Shown here one piece after another: positions 12,901 to 24,573 of a stretch of DNA of 64,000 bases; the first letter of the stretch is position 1; every line of letters begins with the position of its first letter. Position numbers and translations under genes: made by a program. The notes beneath the pieces were generated by a model, which was not told the DNA's origin, did no database searches, and was given only the letters and a program-made list of their open reading frames with translations. Source of the DNA: Suillus spraguei (Eukaryota > Basidiomycota > Agaricomycetes > Boletales > Suillaceae). The stretch covers positions 248,001-312,000 of the forward strand of contig JABCPU010000004.1 of the NCBI GenBank assembly GCA_016800925.1, in the 5' to 3' direction.

Positions 12901-13590
12901 TGATACATGGGCATGGTTTCTACGTCAAATGTGAGCACTTCTTCCGCATTCCCTTCGTGCTGTGGGAACTCGACATGTTCGCTGTAGCTCGAACCGTCAG
13001 CAAGGAAGTGATATTTCGTCCATCCCGACTGAATGTCCCAATGATCAGGTTTTGGAGGAAGTTCGTTAGATGTAAAATCTTTCGCGATGTTTAGCCATGG
13101 TTGAGCGGACTGACTGCCTATTCTGTAGAAATGTTCATCAATGTTCGAGCCTAGGAGGGGTGGGAGGGTGAAGCCGATGTCAGGAAGAACAGAGCCTTGT
13201 TTGGGGTCTAGTCCATGCATTTCCAGGTGCTCTTGTGCAATACGAACGAATGCTTTTGATGGTGCTGGAAAAGAGAGATCACGAAATATTTGCGAATGCA
13301 ATTCTCGAGAAAGGAGTTGGACTCCGAGTTCATTGCGTTTGACTGTCCAATATAATTGGTTGCCGGAGACTGTAATTGAAGCAAAATAGCGCACCATGCT
13401 TCACTGTTTTTCGGACTACGTCAGGTTCTCTTTCTCTTCCTTTTTTCACATCAGCTCCGCCTATGGCAGGTCGCGGTTGTACACGGTTATCGTGTTGCTT
13501 CTGCTTCTGAACGAGTGCAGCTGCTCGAGCAGAAGTCCGCAAGTGTCGAACCGACCCATTGGGTTTCCGCACAAGCCTGAAGTTTAGCAT
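9908..13590 (-). CDS. MIP1: Mitochondrial DNA polymerase gamma catalytic subunit
   Basis: This family-A polymerase replicates mitochondrial DNA. I read three exons, 13590-13395, 13342-11931 and 11878-9908, with two 52-nt introns, giving about 1192 residues. The first exon encodes a basic, hydroxylated presequence (MLNFRLVRKPNGSVRHLRTS) suited to mitochondrial import. It joins in frame to VKRNELGVQLLS, the usual start of the conserved region. A start at 13397 would include intron sequence. Exonuclease motifs are LTFDVETMP (about residue 205), VIGHNVCYDRARI and YCAQD. Polymerase motifs are A (VGADVDSEELW), B (RDQAKVFNYSRIYGAG) and C (VHDELRYLV). All catalytic acidic residues I expect are present, so the enzyme should be active and proofreading. 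Known yeast Mip1 is a single polypeptide of comparable size. Confidence 0.93.
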
Positions 13591-15347
13591 CCGTGAGTGG
13601 TTAGCATTCAGGTAGGGTTTGCACTGCTAGATGTCGCGCAGGTAAAATAAAAGTTCGTATCGGTGGAATGAGCAATGGAGGATATGGACTTATTTTTCTT
13701 TCTTAAGCAGTGATTGCCGCAAGCGCTTGCCTCATCTTGTAAAAGGAAATTTTGTGCGAGTTTGCGTCTAGTACTATGGAATATTTCTTTTGTCCATCAA
13801 CATGTAGCATATATCGGCCTGCATCTGAGTCCGCGTGCATGATACGTTGCAGATGTCAAAGAGTTGCATTATTAATGTCGACACCCCTGCCGTTCAACAA
13901 ATCAATACTTGAGGAGATTCACGCTCCTGCAACTTCAAACTTGCCAATCCTTCCCCGTGGACTTGGATTTCGTCGTATTATATACACGACTATGCAAATT
14001 CACCTGAGAAGAGGAGACTGCTATCGTGGATGAATTGGATATCATGGGCTGCAGGCAGTCTATATTGCGAATCATGGGTTATGAGACAGGAAAGCGGGAT
14101 AGGTAGGTTACATATTCATGCCTATCGTGAAATACGAGCACTTGAGAATGACTCGTAACTATTCGCGTTGTTCTTCTGCATCATATTGATACGATGCTCA
14201 CAATCCGACATCCCAACGGAACTCATAACGGGTACAATTATTTTACATGGTGAAAAGTGAGTGTCTGCTCTTCTGCATCGTGATCGGTAATAAATCGCTG
14301 CATCTACTAGGGTCATTGCTCTCTCCCTTGAAGCATTCATTATCAGGCTGTATCGGGAAAGGAATAAGGCCGGCTTTCTCAAAGCATTCTCAGACCAACC
14401 GGAGCATGGTACCACTGGCATGTCTCCGCTGAAGAACATCATGAAGGAGCTTCCATTGACACGCGTTCATATATATCGATAGTGGGTGACCTCCTTGATG
14501 TTCGTGTTGTTCGCCTTCTAGTGCTCTTGTCGCGGTCTTTCTAATCCGTTTGGGCTCTAGATTCCATGGAGACGTAAAGAACACGCTCAAAACCCGTAAA
14601 GCAGATGTCACCAAGTTGTGTCAGCATCTTACGGAGCCTATGAAGGCAACTCACCATGCGATAGTCCAGTGTATGACCGTTACCTCTTTCGAGCTCAAGA
14701 AATCTGATAAGACCGTGAGTATATTCAAGATGGCATGTTTCGCATCTGAATGAATCTTTATTCATTCATGTCCACAGCTTGAGCTTGAGTATCTCAATAT
14801 GGAGTCCGCATACTTTTCCTCTGGATGCAGCACTCCGTAGGCAATTACACATGTATGACACAAGGTCGGTTCATGGACGAAGCAACTTGTGGGTGTGCGA
14901 CGCTCAGACGTCTATTGACGTATGCTTTCATCATAATTGTTACTCTTCTCGTTGTACACTTGGTTTCTGCAATTTACCATATTTCCTGTGTTATCGTCTG
15001 CTGTCCATTCTATATCGCCACTGACTTGTGCTCTTTATCAAGGTACCTGCCGTCTTACGACGCGCTCGCTTTTCACGCATACCTTGAAACTCTCATAGCC
15101 TTGAGTGTCACGACCGCAACTGGTGCAGCACCATTCCCCTTGGATGTTCACCGATGCAGCCAACATCATTTTTAGCACCGCGAAACGATGGTGTTATGTC
15201 CTTAACTCTCCAAAACCTATGGCTTCGGTTCCCGAGAGGCAAGTGATTGGCGTTGATGATAAAGATGCATAGCACAACGGGAAGCAATAATGGCGATAAT
15301 GGGAAGCAAAAAGAGAAGAAGAAAAGAAACCATGGGTTCCGGATAAC
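13591..15347. other. Intergenic, no convincing gene
   Basis: Several frames of 60-120 codons occur on both strands, but none resembles a known family, and neighbouring frames do not join through plausible introns. The left end should contain the promoter of the polymerase gamma gene, which reads leftward from 13590. Confidence 0.35.
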
Positions 15348-15767
15348 ATGTCTGCAGTTCTCGAAGAATTTCAACTTCCAAAGTGGGACCTCCTTGCAGA
15401 CGTACTTCCAGAAATTGAACAAGAGTTGACAGGAGGCATTGTTGATTCGTGAGTCTCATTGACCGAACAATTTCCCTGCTTAACGCGCATCAGGTCCGCC
15501 AACTCGCGGGATAAACATGGTACTTGTCATGACCTCCTCTCCACGTTCTTCTACCCTTGTGAGCGAGTTCTTGGGGGAGATGGACAGCACTGCTCCGAAA
15601 GGCTCTCGTGGGCGATCCGTGATGGGGCGCAAATTACGGAGATCCCTGTATTGGAAAGGCGAGAACGCCAGACAAAAATAACTAAGACACCAACAACCAC
15701 CTCAGTTTTCTGTCCCGCAGCAACAGCCATCTTCTCAACCCAACGAACCACGCTACACATGGATTGA
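15348..15767 (+). CDS. Hypothetical protein, about 124 aa
   Basis: I do not recognise this protein. ATG at 15348 opens a frame that reads MSAVLEEFQLPKWDLLADVL and continues acidic to a clear donor at 15449. A 45-nt intron (15449-15493, GTGAGT to CATCAG) restores the frame, and the second exon runs to the TGA at 15765-15767. The two exons total 375 nt, a multiple of three. The first 35 residues look coding and amphipathic, while the second exon is less convincing. It may be the surviving 5' end of a longer gene. There are no signal peptide or membrane segments. Confidence 0.35.
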
Positions 15768-16308
15768 ATCAACGGCTCGGACTCTAGTTTGAGAATGAAT
15801 GTTAACATCCCTTAACTTGAAAACCAGTTCGTCCACCTCTTCCAGCTGCGCGTGCTCAGGCTGCTACTAGATAGGGCCGGGGATAAGCTGCAATACCGAG
15901 AAGAAATGCCGAAAACGAAGTCGAAAAGAAAGACAAGCCGTCGATGAAGAGAAGCAGGCGGAAGAGCTCGTTCGATCTTGATGTAAATTGCAAATACGAG
16001 AATTTGGAGTTGTTGCGGTTATGGTTGGCTGACGAGTATGGAAGTCTTCCAGCTCGACAAGTGCCACCACACATTAACTCGCTGCTGGCGCTCCAGAGTC
16101 CACGTGTATAACACACCTCCGAGTCAACAGTGAAGATGTAGGCGTACAAACAAGCCACTGTGACATCAATAATATCTGACCAATGAAGCTTCAAAGCATC
16201 GTGATGAAAGCAAGAACAAAGGCGCGGTGTGAACGCTCTGTTTCAAATTCCTGCAGTTCGGTTCAAAAATCAAGAATTTTGTTCACATCACCCTCATCGC
16301 ATCATCAA
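15768..16308. other. Intergenic, upstream of the F-box gene
   Basis: I see nothing recognisable. In-frame codons upstream of the F-box ATG extend back to 16183, but they do not resemble an F-box N-terminus, so I leave them as leader. Confidence 0.3.
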
Positions 16309-18184
16309 ATGCGTCCTGTTAGACGTTTGAACCGGCAGTTATTGATTTCGCTGTCCAGCGAGGCCATCAGTGAAATTTTGTCAAACCTAGATTGGCGAAG
16401 CTTAGTGAGATTGAGACCTGTAAGTCTACTATCTGAGGCCTTCAAGGTATTCATGCTGACTTTCTTATACTGTTAGGTATGCAAATTTCTCTGCTCGGCA
16501 ATAGATGAAAGTTCTTCTGCCCAATATGCCATCGAATAGGCTGTAGCTGGCATGGAGGATGGCATACGAAGTCAGCTCACCGCCACGTCAAGACTCACAC
16601 TACTCAAGGAGCGTGATGCCTCCTGGAATGCATTGAAATGGAGAGAGACACGAGACATACCTGTACTCCAAGGTGATATTATATGGGAATTATGTGGAGG
16701 TATATTTGCACAGTCTAGTCTGCCACCTGAAGGTACTCTCCGTCTTTTTCGACTCCCCTCGCAATACCGCAATATTCAGGCAAGTTCATGGAGGGTACCG
16801 TTACTCAAAAACAGTCGAGAATTTACAATTGATCCTGCTCAAGATCTTTTAGTGCTTGTCGAGAATCCCATTGTAATGTATGCTGATTTCCTGGCACATG
16901 TTTTCTGATTCCAAAATAAGCCACACTACAGTGAAGCTAGTGATAAAACACATTCGCATATACAAATTCAAGTCCATCTTCGATCTGTTACTACTGGACG
17001 AGTGCATCCATCCGTCATCAATGTGATCTCATTCCTTAATCATAACCTGGATATGCGACGCACACCAAGAAATGAAGCAAATCCTGAAGTTCCTATGAGT
17101 CTCCAAATATCTGGCGACTTTCTCGGGATCTTATTTATCAGTGATCCAGGTCGAGACAACATCGCTCCAGAGCTTGTTGTGTGGAACTGGAAAACGGGTG
17201 AGCTTGTATTGGTGATTTAAATTGTAGCCAAGTCTGTGTTAGTACCTGTTCTGATGTCTACCCCAGATACGCTCCAGTTGTGAAATTGCCACCTTCACCT
17301 TCCTCACTTCTCGCTATCTGTTAGTGGGAACGGTGATGAACGGCTTTACTCAAGTCACGGAGCCTCGACTCTTGATTCTGGACATGTCGAGACCTTCTAC
17401 CATCAAGCTTACCCTCACAGCAGATTATGTCTGTGTTTTCGGATTCCCGTCCTTCGACCCTGTGGTCAGTCCTGTGAACATTGCAATTCGCCCTGACCCA
17501 TTTCCCGAGTGGAAGCTTAACATAGAGGCGCACATTCCCTTCTCCATTGTACATGAACAACAACTTCTCCTTGTCACTATGTGGGTCGAACTCGAGGAGA
17601 GGAAGAAAAAGGTCTCATATGACCTGTTCGTACCAGCAAACATACTCTTATCTTGTGTCACGACCCTTTCCCGACAAAATTCTAATTCTCGACACATGAT
17701 CAACTGGGACACATGGGGCTCCACAGGCACGCGCTTTTTGAAGTCCCCACCACACTCTCATGTCTGGACCGGATATGTTTTCGGGACCAAATTTGGGTCC
17801 CTCATTAAACCACCCAAAACTGCTACAGGTCAACGCTCGCAAATATTACAAGTATGGGATTTTAACCAACTTTCCCTGAAACGAGCTGTAGCGCTGGGCT
17901 TCGAAAGGGAACATACACGATTTATAAGCGACGCAACACTTGTAAGGGATGAGGTATTGATAGAAGCAGTCCGCACGAGCCTTCCATACTCTGTTACCAC
18001 ACGAACACTTCCTCCTTCTTGTTCCCCAGAAGAACCAGCATTTACAGATGCCATGTGTTGTGAAGACGCTATTCTTCTCGTCAATGTGAGTCACTCAAAA
18101 TTCACCCCATGTCCTTCGCTGACCGCATTTTTTTTACAGCAGACCAATAATCAGCGCCGTAATCTTCGTGTCCTAGTTTTCTGA
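16309..18184 (+). pseudogene. F-box protein with one in-frame stop codon
   Basis: F-box proteins dock substrates on SCF ubiquitin ligases through Skp1. The N-terminus reads LISLSSEAISEILSNLDWRSLVRLRPVCKFL, a clear F-box, split by an intron that starts at about 16419 and ends near 16477. The rest resembles the large Agaricomycete F-box family with a beta-rich, propeller-like C-terminal half ending NLRVLVF. Introns near 16872-16918, 17212-17266 and 18085-18139 all keep frame. The oddity is a TAG at 16537-16539, where the conserved context IE-x-AVAGMEDG would have a leucine. No intron removes it. Everything downstream (about 500 codons) remains open. That suggests a very recent nonsense mutation, a polymorphism, a read error, or translation starting again at the methionine of AGMEDG without the F-box. 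Confidence 0.65.
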
Positions 18185-20850
18185 ATCTCGGGGGAAAGCT
18201 CAATGTACTTCCTAATTATTGTTATTGTACATAAATCAATTAACTAGAGAGGGGAACTTGAAGGCAGTGTTTTCGAGAAGAGTCATGAACACAAATATCT
18301 CATTCAATTGGCCGAGTGCCCAAATTACAAGCTAGTTTAGCACCGTGGCTCTCTAGTTGTCTCCAATAGTGAAATATGTACATGATGATCGGGTGAGCGA
18401 GCGGAATACAGTTATTTGCCATGCTTTCATGATGAAGTGGGCGCCAAATGGTTCATAAGCAAATATCTGTGGGCTGATGAGTGATGATTTTAGAAAAGCG
18501 AGGGAGATCTGTACCTTGGAAGTATGTACGCAGAGGAGCTCTAGCGGTGGAGGATCGTTAGGCGCGATAGCTTGACCATGAAGCACAGACTAGTGCACGG
18601 TTTCCTCAAGACGAATGCTGTGACTGCATACAATTGCCGGCAGAGGTAGCGCCGAACGATATCTGTGGTAATTGAAGATGCAAAGGCTCACTGTTATGAA
18701 ATCGGCGAAAGAATACAAACATCTGTTTGCACTTACCGCCGGGCTTCAGCAAGGGAAGAATATGACCAACTAGCGCTGATTGTTCTCTAGGATTATACTG
18801 TACGGTGTCGGTTGGACAATCTTATTATCGGACTGTCATGTTTTCCACGATACGCCTGTAGCTGAGCCTTGTTTAGTGTAAGCACTCGCGAACACAATAA
18901 GCCAAGAATCAAACATACCTACCCCACTATCCAAAGGCTGGATCTGGTTCTGATCTTCAGGATCAGGCACAACCCACACTTCTCCAATATCCCTCAGTCC
19001 AGGCGAATCACCTTCCACAGCAGCATTTTCGTTCAAGCTTCTCCTTGCCTCGATACTCCCAAAGGATCAAATATCTTCCCAAGTCCCCCGCAGTCGGACT
19101 GGGTGCCTTCGGCAGAGTCTTGAGCTAAGCGAACGCAGGTCTGCGAGGTGAAAACGAAGCGAAGCGGCACTTGACATCCTCAAGGCGTGTTTGTTCCCTA
19201 AATATTTACTTCAAGTGCTGGTAAATGGGGTCAGAGGGTTGTAAAGGTGACCGAAAGAGGTACATTACCCAAATAACTAGCAACCTGGAAGTCCTCCAAG
19301 AACACTTTGTCTGAGTCGCTCAGATCTTTTGTGACGTCCACAGTATGACTGGAGAGCTGAGCGAGTAGAGAAGACGATGCTAAAGACCACTGAAAACGAC
19401 CTAGAAAGTACCGCACAGTGCTCAATCCGTGCCCTGCGGTACACAGTGGTTTTCCTAAGAGATACGCCATGTCAAGAAAACAGGAAGAGTTGTCAAAAGA
19501 CAATTGCCAAGCCAATGCTCAATACCAGACATGACAGCATCAAACGCCTTCAAAATCTGGTACTTTTTTTGTTTTTGGACGTCCAGAATGACGGCAACAA
19601 GAGTTTGTCCGGTCAGTGAATAGACAACTCATGGGCATTCCAAAGGAGATGCAAAGTTAACGGCTGCTGGAACACGTTGGCATCCTGCTCCAAACGAATC
19701 TGTCTCGTCAATTTCGTCGACCCGATCTAGGCACGGGAGCTTACGTTTCTCATGGTGGTATACAAGTGGAATCCTGGGTAACAAGCGCCCCTTTCTCGAG
19801 CTCAGACCAGAGGTCAACGGACTACGTATAAGAAGCGAAAATAGTTGTCAGTACACGTATTAATAAATAGATACCATTAAAAATTAAAAATCACATTTGT
19901 GCACTTGATCCTCAGATAACCTACAAAAGGCTTGTGTGAGGGTACACAACCTACCAGGCCGTGCTCACCTACAAAAGACCGGCCAACTTGGGAGGAAGCC
20001 AAGATATGGAATGAAGGTGGGAGATCGTGGCTGCACTCACCAAATGCAGTTGCTAAGGAGGGTAGAGCTACGAGGACCGTCCACACCCTCGTGCAATGAA
20101 TAGAAGCGGTTCGATTATCTAAATAGAATATGAGTACAAAAACAGGTAAAATATGCGGATATGATGGGAGGGGAAGTGGTGCTCGAACTAAGTGAAAGGT
20201 ACACACCGAATTGGATGAAGGTAGAACGGACTGAAAAGAACAAAAGGTCGTGCTGACAACGGTAGCGTTTAGAACAAAAGCATCGAACAAAATTGATGAG
20301 CATGGCGGACATGATCACGACACACACTTTTGCTAATTAACCCCGATGGCAACAGGAAGCACCCAGATCTCACGTAAATCTTATACATGGGCGCACGTAG
20401 ATCCACTCACAAAGGGCCGAAGGAGCCTCGTCAGTACTTGCCATGCAGAGCCAAGGGGGCGGAGAAGGCCAAAGACCAAAAAAGAGACAGAAAAGTGCCT
20501 AAAACAAAGGAAGCAACATCCATTTCTCACGCTCAACCTCTACTTAACTTACTACTAAAATTGAAACTAGCGAGCTGTGGTCGGTTGATCGACGTCGATC
20601 CCTGTGGCCAGCCCACGGGAGCAATGCCGGTGCTTGAGTGCTAGATATTCCGAACCCTGAGGGTGCTAAAATTTCATGTGTCTCATTGGGTGTACTTTGC
20701 ATTCGTCCCAATTGCGATTCTGCATGGTCGAATTAAATGGTTTTTCTTCTTTGGGTGTGTGGTCAATTGGTGTTGCACATGGAGTAGTGTGATGTCACTG
20801 GAGTCTGGTGCCCTCATAAACAATGGCAGTTACTCCAATCGCAGCAGACA
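18185..20850. other. Coding-like islands on the minus strand, unresolved
   Basis: I could not build a gene here, but several minus-strand pieces look like exons. About 19036-18920 reads GEVWVVPDPEDQNQIQPLDS, followed by a GTAGGT donor. About 18800-18740 reads YNPREQSALVGHILPLLKPG, followed by GTAAGT. About 19330-19270 reads SDKVFLEDFQVASYLGN, followed by a GT. About 20060-19970 reads FGECSHDLPPSFHILASSQV. They could be a multi-exon gene of a family I do not recognise, or its remains. Confidence 0.3.
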
Positions 20851-22946
20851 ATGCAAGTACAGGCTACCACCCATATACCAGACACAGATATCAGCCAGGC
20901 CGCCATACGAATACAACGTGGATGGCGTAGAAAGCTTGCTGCGAAATCGCATCCACAGGTTGAATCTATGGATGCGAACTCGCGCTGCACTCAGAAGGAT
21001 GCTGCCACACATGAACGAATAAAGGTATCGTGATGGACTTCACGTATTGCGTTTCTTGTTGATTGTATTGCTGACAGATTGATGAACAAGATACTGACAA
21101 GGGAAAGAATGACCCTCGCACGCGCTGGAGGCGTGCTGGCTTCCTGGCATCTAGGATTCAAAACAAGAACACGTTATATGCTAGAAAGACGAATTCGAAA
21201 GACTCAAAACACAAGGACGACAAGATGTTGGAGACACAGTACTGGCTGGAGCTTGTAGACTCGTGCGTGAACTCCTTACAGTATTCCATCACTGTAACAA
21301 CATCTGGTTTCTGTAGGCAACACCGATATGGCCTAAACTGTAGGCCTTTACCTAATTCCCTCTTTAGTTTATTCACCAAGTGATGAATCGCGCAACCTGT
21401 GCAAACCTAGTGAAGGTTCGCGTGCGATATTCCAGTACTCAGAACTTACATAAATTAAATATGAGAATACCAGTGGTATCACAGACGATGGCAGCAGGAA
21501 GATACAACAGACAACTTTTTCAAGTGGTGCGATACATTCACAAGTACCCCATGCACCTTTCGGCTGATTTTATACCTCAAGGCTGGATAGAGGAGCTGGG
21601 AAAGACATCAGCCTCGACGAATGCCCGAGGGAACAGTTAAACAGAGAAGTAAGTATCCGCATTATTTATGGCATTAGGAGATCATCTCATGTTTCTTTTC
21701 AACATGCAGCGAATAGTGTAGGTCGAATTGCTGATTGTATCATGTGCTCTGCGACTGACTGCCATCGCAGTTATCTTTCGCCCCAACAACGTTGATTACT
21801 TTTTGTTGTTCCTGTTCATATCTAACTAGCTTGGTTTAGGAATTAATTACTTGATCAGCATTGACGAGGAAGGGAGACTTCGATGGGCTCGCAATAACGA
21901 ACTGATTGATACAACTGAAGGAAAATGGCAAGATCTGGGCGAAGGCAAGGGTGTCGTTCGGCAAGATAGCACTCCTCTTATTCCTCCCCGTTGCGATGGT
22001 TTCGGGTCTACTTCATTCGTGTCTCGACAGCAAAACAAAACAACTCCTTATGCCGGGTCCAGGAAAGGACTTGGACACGCCTTTTTTCGGCACTTCACTT
22101 TGAAAGGCAGAATGGATAAACTGTTGAGAAAAACAGTGGGAGTAAACACATGGATCTATGTTTCAGTACGTCACAATAACTGGAGATGTTTTGAAGCTGA
22201 TAAACGGCCAGGATGAGAGCTGTAAGTCATACATGTGCTCAGCAATGTTTATGCATACAAATCACTTTCAGTCAACATATTCATTGGGATCAAAGGTATT
22301 GAAACGGTAGTAGGAAACCACTCTACCCTACTGATGATGTGCTATGGAGAGACGGGATTGTTTCAGCATTCATCATTTCTAGCTGGTGGTATTGTCACGT
22401 CCGCAGGACTTATCTCTGTCAAGAATGGTGTCATCCACAAACTGTCCCCGTTGTCTGGCCACTACAGGTGAGATTCAATATGTCAGCTATGCTCTAGTGA
22501 ATTGCTTATTTCCCTGGCCGAAATCAGAACGTCGGTTGGCGTAAGTCTTTTTTTGCTAAAGAATGCTCATTACTGATATGGTATGTGAAGCATTTCAGAA
22601 CATTTGTGGATGGACTTTCAGGAAGAGGCGTTGATATGCGTAAAGCCAAAATTAGTAAAGTTGAAGTGGTCCTTCGAGGGTGAGAAACATATTCCTGCAG
22701 GTTGTTGATATTCAAGGACCGGTGTATTACAGCATGGAGTATGCCTCCGAGATCAAGAGGGCCCCCCGAAAAATAGTGGCAAATTTCAAGCGTCTTGCCA
22801 AGAAAGCTCTGCGAGGCAGGAGAGATGACGGAGGAGAGACAACAACGGGTGCATTTTCCACTTGGAAAAGAGACATTCTTGAGGGACAGCGCGCAAAAGA
22901 CGCGCAATTGGGACACATAAGAGTAGATGCAACAAGAAGTGGCTGA
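20851..22946 (+). pseudogene. IQ calmodulin-binding motif protein, probably disrupted
   Basis: This belongs to a fungal family with an N-terminal IQ motif and a conserved C-terminal region of unknown function. The IQ motif is AAIRIQRGWRRKLAAK in the first exon. Later exons give RWRRAGFLASRIQNKNT, WYHRRWQQEDTTDNFFKW, GKDISLDECPREQLNRE, EEGRLRWARNNELIDTTEGK, WIYVSDESFNIFIGIK, FQHSSFLAGGIVTSAGL and SVKNGVIHKLSPLSGHYR. Most introns are 50-65 nt and splice in frame, including a 10-nt exon at about 22211-22220. Between about 21330 and 21450 the frame cannot be joined: the donor after GLN and every usable acceptor produce a stop, and the gap is unusually long. I infer a small insertion or mutation there. 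The gene converges on the kinase copy at 22984 with 37 bp between stops. Confidence 0.6.
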
Positions 22947-22983
22947 TGTAGTTAGGGGACGATAAGTATGCCTGAATGAGGCC

Positions 22984-24573
22984 CTACTTGAAACCGTTAG
23001 ATACCCAGCCCTCTGGAAGCTCCAAGTATGGATGTTGCCGAAGCTCTGCAGTGCTCGCGCGTTCCTCCGGATCACTAATCGTCATCCATAAGCACACCGA
23101 ACAAGACAGCAAATGACAAAACTTGCATTGCGAAACATCTGTCCTTGAAGTCTCTTGCAAGATCGGACAGCACCATATCAGAAGATATGGGTGGGGTTTG
23201 CTTATTCTGGCCTACCTTCAGCAAGCCCATAAGCGTACCGCAGGTAAGCAGCGAATACGAAGAAACGAACCTTGAACATGACTGTTATAGCTTCATCATC
23301 ACTCCATGGCCGCTTCCCTGACCACATCTCAAGGACGACGCAGCCCACGCTCCATATGTCAACTTTAGCGTTATAGCCTTTGTTCTGGGGATGTATGGCT
23401 TCCGGTGCCATCCAAAAAGCTGTGCCCTGCAACACATGTGACGCCGTTCCATTGAGATCGTCAGTGCGTTTTGATATTCCAAAGTCAGAGATCTTGCAAA
23501 TCTCCGTGTTCTCCAACAAAATGTTGTCCGCCTTCAAATCCTATGCGAGACAATGAGGTACGAACAAACAATCATAGATGAAGCTTACTCGGTGTATGAT
23601 ATTCTTGGAATGGAGATATTCCAAACCCTCAAGAATCTGTGCAGTGAAAAATTTTGTAACTTTCTCATCGAATTTGCCATGGTCTCGCAGATGACGTCCA
23701 ATCGAGCCACCCGGCACGTATTCCAGGAAACTAGAAATCCAAATGAGTGTGCCCATCAAAGATGACCATGGTTTCCACGGATTTACATGCTCAATAATGT
23801 CTTTGTCTCCTCGAACCCGAGGTACTGCACGATGTGGGGATGGTTGAGATCTTTCAATATCTCAATCTCCGTTTTGAATGCTTGTACAAATTCCATTCGT
23901 CGCCTGTCTTTTCCGTCACTAGTACTGGAGGCTATGTGGGCTTCAACTTGTTTGACAGCGAACAACTCGCCCGTGATGGCATTGATAGCGAGATACACAC
24001 GACCATACGTTCCTTTGGCGATGAGCTCACCACGGACCCATTTGACTACTGAGGGACAGCTTAGCTTAGCGCAAGGACAAATGAGACAGAAGACTTGCTT
24101 TTGTCATGACCACCTGCCCGGGAGTCAAGGTTTGCCTTTGTCTGCAACGAGGTATCGACTTCCTCAATACGAGCGCCCCATAGTTTCGTGCTCTTCTTCC
24201 GCCAGAGCATCGCGTCGGCTGAGAGGTCATCCTTGGAAACGTGATCTATCCGCTTCTTGTGCTCTTCCGCAACAATACGGATGGACTTCTTTGGTCGCAC
24301 TAGCGTCTTGTCTCTATCAACGATGTTTGGAATCCCGTAGGTCTGTCCTACGGAAGTAGGCAATGTTCCACGAGAATCTTCAATGCCGGGTTCGTCAAGA
24401 TCTTGCTCCGGAACAAACTCTTCGAGACGCCCATAGACATCCTCCGAAGACGGACGATGAGGCAAGGTGTACCCCTCGAATATGCTGCTCTTATTTCTGT
24501 TCTTGGTCCTAAGCGGTCGAGGAGGGTGAGGTATAGAATTGGGCGGTGAACTTGGTAGGACACCACGCATCAT
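22984..24573 (-). CDS. Short paralogue of the BCK1-like MAPKKK
   Basis: This is a second copy of the kinase at 2.3-6.5 kb, in opposite orientation. It matches from the segment before the kinase domain ([20 protein letters not shown]) to the C-terminus (GWVSNGFK) and keeps the same intron positions, so it arose from genomic DNA, not from mRNA. Exon boundaries are near 24573-24114, 24048-23787, 23730-23589, 23540-23271, 23215-23119 and 23074-22984. The proline/serine-rich N-terminus and the possible Ras-association-like region are missing. A stop lies just upstream of the first usable ATG. HRDLKADNI, DFG, MAPE and the VAIK-type lysine are kept. The first glycine of the ATP loop is alanine (LIAKGTYG against LIGKGTYG). 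It may be an active, deregulated kinase, a weak one, or a decaying copy. Expression is unknown. Confidence 0.75.

Noticed and set aside
13330..13397. Start of polymerase gamma at ATG 13397
   Set aside because: It would translate intron sequence; the spliced start at 13590 provides a mitochondrial presequence and joins in frame to the conserved region.
22524..23075. Minus-strand frame of 183 codons over the 3' part of the kinase copy
   Set aside because: It begins at a GTG in another frame of the last kinase exon and then runs antisense through the IQ gene.
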